DNA of 64,000 nt from positions 186,001 to 250,000 of the forward strand of contig JAFACG010000009.1 in the NCBI GenBank assembly GCA_023425645.1, in the 5' to 3' direction. The DNA comes from Pseudomonadota bacterium. GTDB taxonomy: Bacteria; Pseudomonadota; Gammaproteobacteria; Burkholderiales; Burkholderiaceae_B. The notes under the pieces were generated by a model. It saw nothing but the letters and a program-made list of their open reading frames with translations, did no database searches and was not told the origin of the DNA. The translations under genes and the position numbers were made by a program. Positions 57,772 through 64,000 of this stretch are shown here, piece by piece. Every line of letters starts with the position of its first letter. Positions within the stretch are counted from its first letter, which is position 1.

Positions 57772-59055
57772 ATGACGCAGCAGTTTCAGAAGCTCCGCGC
57801 CCTGACGGGCATGAAAGACACCTTGCCGGGCGAAAGCGCCCAATGGGAGGCCCTGGAGGGCCTGGTGCGCGACTGGCTGGCCAGTTACGGCTACCGCAAC
57901 ATGCGCACCCCCGTGCTCGAACACACCCAGCTCTTTGCCCGCGGCATCGGCGAAGTCACCGACATCGTCGAGAAGGAAATGTACTCCTTCACCGATTCGC
58001 TCAATGGCGACAAGCTCACCATGCGGCCCGAGTTCACCGCCGGCATGGTGCGCGCCACCATCGAGCACAACCTGCTCTACGATCGTCCGCACCGGGTCTA
58101 CGCGCTCGGTCCCGTGTTCCGCCATGAGCGCCCGCAACGCGGCCGCTACCGCCAGTTCCACCAGATCGACGTCGAGGCCCTGGGCCTGCCCGGACCGGAC
58201 GTCGATGCGGAGCTGATCGTCATGCTGGCCCGCCTGTGGAAGAGGCTCGGCCTGAGCGACATCCGCCTGGAACTCAACTCCCTGGGCCAGGCCCAGGAGC
58301 GCGCCGCGCACCGCGCCGCCCTGATCCAGCACCTGGAAGCCCACGTGGACGTGCTGGACGAGGAAGCCCGCCGCCGCATGCACACCAATCCGCTGCGCGT
58401 GCTGGACACCAAGAATCCGGCCATGCAGGACATGGCCAATTCGGCCCCGCGCCTGTTCGACTTCCTGGGCGAGGAGTCGCGCGCCCACTTCCAGGGCGTG
58501 TGCGATCGCCTGGACGACGCCGGCATCGCCTACACCCTGAATCCGCGCCTGGTGCGCGGCCTGGACTACTACAACCTGACCGTCTTCGAATGGGTCACGG
58601 ACCGCCTGGGCGCCCAGGGTACGGTCTGCGGCGGCGGCCGCTACGACGGCCTGATCGAGCTGATGGGCGGCAAGCCGGCCCCGGCCGTGGGCTTTGCCAT
58701 CGGCATGGAGCGCCTGCTGGACCTGTGCTCGCAGGACGGCGAGCAGCAGGCCGCGCCCGAGTGCCAGGTCTATATGGTGCACCAGGGCGAGGCGGCCCAG
58801 CGCAAGGCGGCCCTGCTGGCCGAGTCGCTGCGCGACGCCGGCCTGGACGTCATCGTGCACGCCGGTTCGTCCGGCTTCAAGTCGCAGTTCAAGCGCGCGG
58901 ACGCCAGCGGCGCCCAGGTCGCGGTCATTCTGGGCGAGGAAGAGCTCCAGAAAGGGCAGGCCAGCGTGAAGTGGCTGCGCGCCCAGGACAACGCCGAGCA
59001 GCAGCAGTCCGTGGATTTCACTGAACTCGCCAACGTTTTGTCAGCAAGGATTTGA
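57772..59055 (+). CDS. hisS: Histidyl-tRNA synthetase
   Basis: Class II synthetase charging tRNA-His, 427 residues. [17 protein letters not shown] start, motif 2 around [23 protein letters not shown], the histidine loops [15 protein letters not shown] and [14 protein letters not shown], and a C-terminal anticodon-binding domain. ATG 57772 gives the normal N-terminus; the frame extends upstream without conservation. The yfgM-like gene begins 2 nt after the stop. Confidence 0.97.
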   Translation: MTQQFQKLRALTGMKDTLPGESAQWEALEGLVRDWLASYGYRNMRTPVLEHTQLFARGIGEVTDIVEKEMYSFTDSLNGDKLTMRPEFTAGMVRATIEHNLLYDRPHRVYALGPVFRHERPQRGRYRQFHQIDVEALGLPGPDVDAELIVMLARLWKRLGLSDIRLELNSLGQAQERAAHRAALIQHLEAHVDVLDEEARRRMHTNPLRVLDTKNPAMQDMANSAPRLFDFLGEESRAHFQGVCDRLDDAGIAYTLNPRLVRGLDYYNLTVFEWVTDRLGAQGTVCGGGRYDGLIELMGGKPAPAVGFAIGMERLLDLCSQDGEQQAAPECQVYMVHQGEAAQRKAALLAESLRDAGLDVIVHAGSSGFKSQFKRADASGAQVAVILGEEELQKGQASVKWLRAQDNAEQQQSVDFTELANVLSARI

Positions 59056-59057
59056 GC

Positions 59058-59693
59058 ATGGCCTACGATCTCGAAGAACAGGAAAAACTGGATGCCATGC
59101 GGGCATGGTGGGACCGCTGGGGCACGCTGTGCATCGTGGCGGCCTTCGTGCTGGTCGCGGCTGTCGCCGGCTGGCGCGGCTGGCAGTGGTACCAGGGTCA
59201 CCAGGCCGGCCAGGCCATGGGCTACTTCGAAGCGCTCGAGAGCGCCGCGGCCCAGCAGGGCGAAGAGTCTGACGCCCGCATCAAGGCGGCCAGCAGCACC
59301 TTGCGCACCGACTTCGCCAAGTCGGCCTATACCTCCCGCGGCGTGCTGGTCGCGGCCCAGGCCCTGCAGCAGCGCGGCGACCTGGACGGCGCGCGTGAAC
59401 AGCTCGAATGGCTGGTGAAGGCCGATCACGACAAGCCCATGACCCCGCTGGCGCGCCTGCGCCTGGCCGGCGTGCTGCTGGAGCAGAAAAAATATGACGA
59501 AGCCCTGGCCCAGCTGAACAATCCGCCGGCCAGCTTCGCCGGCCTGTTCGCCGACCGCAAGGGCGACATCCTGGCCGCACAGGGCCAGAACGAGCAGGCC
59601 CGCCAGGCCTGGACCCAGGCCGTGGAACTGCTCAAGAACGATCCCATCTCGCAGGTCGTGCAGATCAAGCTCGACGCACTGGCAGGAGCCTAA
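59058..59693 (+). CDS. yfgM: YfgM-family tetratricopeptide membrane protein (SecYEG ancillary factor)
   Basis: A 211-residue inner-membrane protein: short cytoplasmic start with YDLEEQEKLDAMRAWWDRWG, one transmembrane helix (about 22-40) and periplasmic TPR-like repeats (about 70-205). YfgM associates with PpiD at the Sec translocon in E. coli. The neighbours hisS-yfgM-bamB-der are the canonical order. An in-frame TTG at 59052 is a less likely start. Confidence 0.9.
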   Translation: MAYDLEEQEKLDAMRAWWDRWGTLCIVAAFVLVAAVAGWRGWQWYQGHQAGQAMGYFEALESAAAQQGEESDARIKAASSTLRTDFAKSAYTSRGVLVAAQALQQRGDLDGAREQLEWLVKADHDKPMTPLARLRLAGVLLEQKKYDEALAQLNNPPASFAGLFADRKGDILAAQGQNEQARQAWTQAVELLKNDPISQVVQIKLDALAGA

Positions 59694-59696
59694 ACG

Positions 59697-60884
59697 ATGT
59701 CCGTCCAATCTCTTCGCAACCCCAAGCAATCCGCCTCGCGCGCGTTTCGCGCCCTGCGCCTGAGCGCGCTGGCGCTGGGCCTGGCGGCCGTGGCCGGCTG
59801 CTCCATGTTCTCCAGCACGGACCCGCGCTTCGAGCCGGCCCCCCTGACCGAATACGCGCCCGGCATTTCGGCCTCCATCGCCTGGAGCACCTCCATCGGC
59901 AGCGGCGCCGATTCCGGCTTCGCGCCCCAGGTCGTGGGTTCGGACGTCTACGCGGCGACCGTCTCCGGCCAGGTCAGCAAGGTGGACCTGGACAGCGGCC
60001 GCGTCATGTGGACGGCCAATGCCGGCAAGAAGCTCACGGCAGGCGCGGGCTCGGACGGCAATGTCACGGCCGTGGCTTCGGTCGACGGCAATGTGATCGC
60101 TTTCGACGACACCGGCAAGGAACTGTGGCGCAGCCGCTCGAGCAGCGCCGTCAATGTGCCGCCCGCGGTAGGCGCCGGCGTGGTGGTGGTGCGCACCAGC
60201 GACTATCGCCTGCAGGCCTTCGACGCCAGCACCGGCGATGTCCGCTGGAGCATCCAGCGCCCGGGACCCGCGCTGTCGCTCAAGACCAGCATGCAGATGC
60301 GCATCCTCGACGGCCTGCTGCTGGCCGGCATGCCCAATGGCCGCCTGATGGCCGTCAACGCGGCCAACGGCGCGCTGGTCTGGGAAGGCAGCATCTCGGT
60401 GTCGCGCGGCGCCACCGACCTGGAGCGCATCAACGACGTGGTTGGCGCGCCGCAGGTCGTGGATCCGCTGCTGTGCGGCGCCACCTATCAGGGCCGCGTG
60501 GCCTGCTTTGACGTTTCCCAGGGCGGCCGCCTGGTCTGGGACCGTGATTTCTCCGCCGGCACGGGCGTGGCCTCGGACAATCACATGATTTATGCGGCCA
60601 ATGGCCGCGACAAGCTGGAAGCCTTCGCGCTGGCGGACGGTCAGACGATCTGGATGCAGGACGCCCTGCGCAACCGGGGTCTGGCGCCGCTGGCCGTGGT
60701 GCCCCAGGCGCTGGCCGCCGGTGACCGCGAAGGCTATGTGCATTTCCTGTCCCGTGTGGACGGCACCCTGCTTGGACGCGTCAGTGTCGGCGGCGGCGCC
60801 ATCGTCTCGCCCCTGGTGGGCACGACGCGCGGCGTGCTCGTCCAGACTGGCAACGGTAATCTGGTTTTGGTTGGTATCAATTGA
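59697..60884 (+). CDS. bamB: Outer membrane assembly lipoprotein BamB
   Basis: Periplasmic beta-propeller lipoprotein of the BAM complex that inserts outer-membrane proteins. 395 residues; an Arg-rich signal peptide ends in lipobox VAGC with C35 lipidated. Eight PQQ-like blades follow, each with a VVWTANAG- or [13 protein letters not shown] strand. Starts 3 nt after the yfgM stop, and its own stop overlaps the der start (TTGA). Confidence 0.95.
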   Translation: MSVQSLRNPKQSASRAFRALRLSALALGLAAVAGCSMFSSTDPRFEPAPLTEYAPGISASIAWSTSIGSGADSGFAPQVVGSDVYAATVSGQVSKVDLDSGRVMWTANAGKKLTAGAGSDGNVTAVASVDGNVIAFDDTGKELWRSRSSSAVNVPPAVGAGVVVVRTSDYRLQAFDASTGDVRWSIQRPGPALSLKTSMQMRILDGLLLAGMPNGRLMAVNAANGALVWEGSISVSRGATDLERINDVVGAPQVVDPLLCGATYQGRVACFDVSQGGRLVWDRDFSAGTGVASDNHMIYAANGRDKLEAFALADGQTIWMQDALRNRGLAPLAVVPQALAAGDREGYVHFLSRVDGTLLGRVSVGGGAIVSPLVGTTRGVLVQTGNGNLVLVGIN

Positions 60885-62236
60885 AAAGCGTTTCCTTTAA
60901 ACCCGTCGTCGCCCTGGTCGGCCGGGCCAATGTGGGCAAGTCCACCCTGTTCAACCGCCTGACCCGTTCGCGGGCGGCGCTGGTGGCCAACTTTCCCGGC
61001 CTGACCCGCGACCGCCACTACGGCGAAGGCCGGGTCGGCAGCCGTCCCTACATCGTCGTGGATACCGGCGGCTTCGAGCCCGTGGCCAAGACGGGCATGC
61101 TGCTGGAGATGGCGCGCCAGACCCAGCAGGCCATCGCCGAGGCGGACGTGGTCGTGTTCCTGGTCGATGCCCGCGAAGGCCTCAACGCCCTGGACCTGGA
61201 GATCGCGCAGCTGCTGCGCAAGCTGGGCCAGAAGGTGCTGCTGGCGGTCAACAAGGCCGAAGGCATGCGCCACGGCGCCGGCGGAGTCGAGTTCCATGAA
61301 CTGGGACTGGGCGAACCCTATCTGATCTCCGCTTCCCATGGCGACGGTGTCGAGGAGCTGATCAACCTGGCGCTGGAGAAGGTGCCCGCGCCGCCGTCCG
61401 AGGACGAGCAGGACGAGGGCGAGTTCCAGCACCGGATCAAGCTGGCCATCGTGGGCCGCCCGAACGTGGGCAAGTCCACGCTCATCAACACCCTGATGGG
61501 CGAAGAGCGGGTCATCGCCTTCGACCAGCCGGGCACCACGCGCGACGCCATCGAGATCGAATTCGAGCGCAACGGCGTGCAGTACACCCTGATCGACACC
61601 GCAGGCCTGCGCAAGCGCGGCAAGGTGTTCGAGGCGGTGGAAAAGTTTTCCGTCATCAAGACGCTGCAGGCCATCGAGGCCTGCAACGTGGTGCTGCTCA
61701 TGATCGATGCGCACACCGAGATCTCCGACCAGGACGCCAGCATCGCCGGCTTCGTGGTCGAGACGGGCAGGGCCCTGGTGGTGGGCATCAACAAGTGGGA
61801 CGGCCTGGACGAATATCAGCGCGAATGGATCAAGCGTGAATTCGACCGCAAGCTGCGTTTCCTGAACTTCGCCAAGATGCACACGCTGTCGGCCTTGAAA
61901 GGGCAAGGCATCAATCCCTTGCTCAAGTCGGTCAACGCCGCGCACGCCGCCGCCTTCGCCAAGCTGTCCACGCCCAAGCTCACCCGCGTGCTGCAGGAAG
62001 CGGTGGAACAACAACAGCCGCCGCGCAAAGGCATCTTCCGGCCCAAGATGCGGTATGCTCACCAAGGCGGCATGAATCCTCCCATCGTGGTCATCCACGG
62101 CAACGCCCTGGACGCCATTTCGGACTCCTATCGCCGCTATCTGGAAACGCGCTTTCGCGAGGCCTTCAACCTGGAGGGCACGCCCCTGCGCATCGAATTC
62201 AAGTCGTCTAAAAACCCTTACCTGAAGGAAGCGTGA
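60881..62236 (+). CDS. der: Ribosome-associated double GTPase Der (EngA)
   Basis: 50S assembly GTPase, 451 residues, with two G domains and a C-terminal KH-like domain. The first G1 motif reads GRANVGKST (residues 14-22) and the second GRPNVGKST (about 189). The first has Ala where the family has Pro. DTGG/DTAG G3 motifs and NKAE/NKWD G4 motifs are intact. Start appears to be TTG 60881, which overlaps the bamB stop; no ATG occurs before the first G domain. Confidence 0.96.
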   Translation: MKSVSFKPVVALVGRANVGKSTLFNRLTRSRAALVANFPGLTRDRHYGEGRVGSRPYIVVDTGGFEPVAKTGMLLEMARQTQQAIAEADVVVFLVDAREGLNALDLEIAQLLRKLGQKVLLAVNKAEGMRHGAGGVEFHELGLGEPYLISASHGDGVEELINLALEKVPAPPSEDEQDEGEFQHRIKLAIVGRPNVGKSTLINTLMGEERVIAFDQPGTTRDAIEIEFERNGVQYTLIDTAGLRKRGKVFEAVEKFSVIKTLQAIEACNVVLLMIDAHTEISDQDASIAGFVVETGRALVVGINKWDGLDEYQREWIKREFDRKLRFLNFAKMHTLSALKGQGINPLLKSVNAAHAAAFAKLSTPKLTRVLQEAVEQQQPPRKGIFRPKMRYAHQGGMNPPIVVIHGNALDAISDSYRRYLETRFREAFNLEGTPLRIEFKSSKNPYLKEA

Positions 62237-63321
62237 TGAGCCGTTTGTGGAGCGACCATGTAGCAGAGCTGTCGCCATATGTTCCGGGAGAACAAGCCAA
62301 GCTGGACAAGCTCTTGAAACTGAACACAAACGAACATCCTTTCGGTCCTTCGCCGCGTGTGCTGGAGGCCATCCGCCAGGCGGCCACGGACGATCTGCGC
62401 CTCTATCCTTCCTACAGCGCCCAGGAGCTGCGCGAGGCCGTCGCCCAGGTGCACGGCGTGCAGCCGGCCAACGTGTTCCTTGGCAACGGTTCGGACGAGG
62501 TGCTGGCCCATGTGTTCAGCGCCTTGTTCATGCGCGGCGTGCGGCCGGTGCTGCTGCCCGACGTCACCTACAGCTTCTACACCACCTACTGTTCCTACTT
62601 CGGCGTGCCCGCCGACGTGGTTCCGCTGCGCGAGGACTTCACGCTGGACGTGCAGGACTACGTGCGCGAACGCACGCTGAAGCCGGCCGGCATCATCTTC
62701 GCCAATCCCAACGCGCCCACCGGCATTGCACTGGGCCTGGACAAGGTCGAAGCCATCCTGGCGGCGAACCCCGACACGGCGGTCGTGGTGGACGAGGCCT
62801 ATGTGGACTTCGGCGGCGAATCGGCCGTCGGGCTGCTGGCGCGCTACGACAACCTGGTCGTGATCCGGACCATGTCCAAGTCGCGCGCCCTGGCGGGGCT
62901 GCGCGTGGGCTATGCGCTGGCCAGCGCCGACGTGATCCAGGCCCTGGAGCGGGTCAAGGACAGTTTCAACTCCTATCCGCTGGACACGCTGGCCCAGGCC
63001 GGCGCGCTGGCCTCGCTGCGCGACCCCGATTATTTCCAGCGTCAGTGCCAGGCCGTGATCGACGCGCGCGAGCAGTTGCGCGGCGAACTGGAGCAGATGG
63101 GCTTTCAGGTGCTGCCGTCCAAGACCAATTTCCTGATGGCCACTCATCCGGCCCATCCGGCATCCGGTATACAGCAAGCCTTGCGCGAACAGGGCATACT
63201 GGTGCGGCATTTCCGCCAGCCGCGCATCGATCAGTATCTGCGCATCACGGTGGGATCGCCCGAGCAGTGCGCCCGGCTTTGCGCAAGTTTGCGTCAAATC
63301 CTGGAGCAGGGCGTAAAATAA
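62236..63321 (+). CDS. hisC: Histidinol-phosphate aminotransferase
   Basis: PLP enzyme of histidine synthesis, 361 residues. [15 protein letters not shown] start, [16 protein letters not shown] and the Schiff-base lysine K215 in [12 protein letters not shown] identify it. ATG 62236 shares a base with the der stop. It stands outside a his operon, downstream of der; a paralogue may exist elsewhere. A 112-nt gap separates it from hfq. Confidence 0.94.
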   Translation: MSRLWSDHVAELSPYVPGEQAKLDKLLKLNTNEHPFGPSPRVLEAIRQAATDDLRLYPSYSAQELREAVAQVHGVQPANVFLGNGSDEVLAHVFSALFMRGVRPVLLPDVTYSFYTTYCSYFGVPADVVPLREDFTLDVQDYVRERTLKPAGIIFANPNAPTGIALGLDKVEAILAANPDTAVVVDEAYVDFGGESAVGLLARYDNLVVIRTMSKSRALAGLRVGYALASADVIQALERVKDSFNSYPLDTLAQAGALASLRDPDYFQRQCQAVIDAREQLRGELEQMGFQVLPSKTNFLMATHPAHPASGIQQALREQGILVRHFRQPRIDQYLRITVGSPEQCARLCASLRQILEQGVK

Positions 63322-63433
63322 TCATCCACCACATCAAAATGTCCAGCAGGGCAGGTGCGGATTCAGGGAAAACCCGGTAAAGTATCAGCATCCGCTTCCA
63401 CTCTGGAATAACAACATAACTGGAGCCTCACCA

Positions 63434-63670
63434 ATGAGCAACAAAGGGCAAATACTACAAGACCCGTTTCTGAACGCGCTGCGCAAGGAGCATATCCCCG
63501 TCTCGATTTACCTGGTCAACGGCATCAAGCTGCAGGGCCAGATCGAATCCTTCGACCAGTATGTGGTGCTGCTTCGCAATACGGTCACCCAAATGGTGTA
63601 CAAGCACGCGATCTCCACCGTCGTTCCCGCTCGTCCCGTCACCCTGGCTGCGGATGATCAGGCTGAATAA
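63434..63670 (+). CDS. hfq: RNA chaperone Hfq
   Basis: Hexameric Sm-like protein that pairs small RNAs with mRNAs. 78 residues, starting [33 protein letters not shown] (Sm1), with the Sm2 stretch [10 protein letters not shown]. The acidic C-terminal tail is very short compared with the 102-residue E. coli protein, as is usual in betaproteobacteria. Followed by hflX in the standard hfq-hflX order. Confidence 0.98.
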   Translation: MSNKGQILQDPFLNALRKEHIPVSIYLVNGIKLQGQIESFDQYVVLLRNTVTQMVYKHAISTVVPARPVTLAADDQAE

Positions 63671-63700
63671 ATCCGTCCCTCATCCTTCGCACCCTGAATT

Positions 63701-63736
63701 ACCCGTCTTGCGGCCTCCGCAGACGGGTCTTTCTTT
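63701..63736 (+). terminator. Partial terminator between hfq and hflX
   Basis: Stem ACCCGTCTTGCGG (63701-63713) with CCGCAGACGGGT (63717-63728), one bulged T, loop CCT, then CTTTCTTTC. Probably lets some transcription through to hflX. Confidence 0.65.
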
Positions 63737-63748
63737 CTGGAGCGTCCC

Positions 63749-64000
63749 ATGAAAGCCCTTGTCATCAGCGTCGACATGGGGGAGCTGGACTTCCAGGCGC
63801 ATTCCGAAGAATTCGTCATGCTGTCCGAAGGCGCCGGCGCCGATATCGTCGAGATGCTGATCGTGCGCCGCGCCCGGCCCGATCCCGCCTATTTCATCGG
63901 CACCGGCAAACTGGACGAGGCCGTGGCCCTGGCCAAGGCGGCCGGCGCCCAGGTCATCCTCTTCGACCAGGCCCTCACCCCCGCCCAGCAGCGCAACCTG
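63749..64000 (+). CDS. hflX: GTPase HflX (3' end outside window)
   Basis: First 84 codons of the ribosome-splitting GTPase HflX. Visible is part of the N-terminal HflX domain: SEEFVMLSEGAGADIVEMLIVRRARPDP, the glycine segment YFIGTGKLDE, and FDQALTPAQQRNL at the window edge. The G domain lies beyond the end. ATG 63749 with AGCG/GGAG-type spacing fits the family start. Confidence 0.93.
   Translation, partial: MKALVISVDMGELDFQAHSEEFVMLSEGAGADIVEMLIVRRARPDPAYFIGTGKLDEAVALAKAAGAQVILFDQALTPAQQRNL

Overview
The window is about 64 kb of GC-rich, gene-dense chromosome from a betaproteobacterium, most likely Burkholderiales/Alcaligenaceae (the Bordetella-Achromobacter-Pusillimonas-Kerstersia neighbourhood). 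Gene order supports this: ccoG-fixH beside an FNR regulator; trxA-rho next to parE-parC; rlmN-rodZ-ispG-hisS-yfgM-bamB-der-hisC-hfq-hflX; and a CDP-glucoseen-reductase-type flavoprotein after parC. The assignment is inference from gene content, not a database match. I found no tRNA, rRNA, CRISPR array, transposase or integrase.

Layout. 1-2400: end of the cbb3-oxidase accessory block (ccoG, short fixH, a small membrane protein) convergent with an FNR-type oxygen sensor that carries an FNR box in its own promoter. 2700-12728: clpB, queH, glnE and a very large AsmA-like yhdP gene. 12862-22038: an accessory catabolic island. A translationally coupled V4R sensor and FCD-GntR regulator face, across a very AT-rich gap, a peptide-type ABC importer (binding protein, two permeases, fused double ATPase), a two-subunit Rieske oxygenase and a flavin-reductase-fold protein. 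This is the least ordinary system in the window: import of an unknown organic substrate followed by ring or C-H oxidation. 22335-32473: gdhA, rho, trxA, parE, parC, an AscD-type [2Fe-2S] flavoprotein and dadA. 32481-33800: an orphan sugar/glycerol-phosphate-type binding protein.

33904-42410: a compact type IVb pilus operon of R64/Tcp type (pilL/tcpQ-like, pilN secretin, pilO, pilP, pilQ ATPase, pilR platform, pilS major pilin, pilV minor pilin). Nearly every junction overlaps, and no prepilin peptidase or lytic transglycosylase is in the window. The operon begins immediately downstream of an intrinsic terminator. 42504-46062: urate catabolism: uraH-puuD transcribed divergently from a GntR regulator and puuE, with a perfect palindrome between them. 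Together the three enzymes take urate to allantoate, apart from OHCU decarboxylase, which is not seen here.

46331-64000: housekeeping genes. These are alaS, a TusA-like protein, rpsP-rimM-trmD (without rplS following), valS, ndk, rlmN, a short RodZ-like protein, ispG, hisS, yfgM, bamB, der, hisC, hfq and the start of hflX. From rlmN to hisC most genes overlap or abut and are probably co-transcribed.

Two non-coding structures stand out. One is a 44-bp dispersed repeat present twice (6222-6265 and 29996-30039), whose only two differences compensate each other in the terminal inverted repeat. The other is a nested inverted repeat of about 120 bp between the Rieske operon and gdhA.
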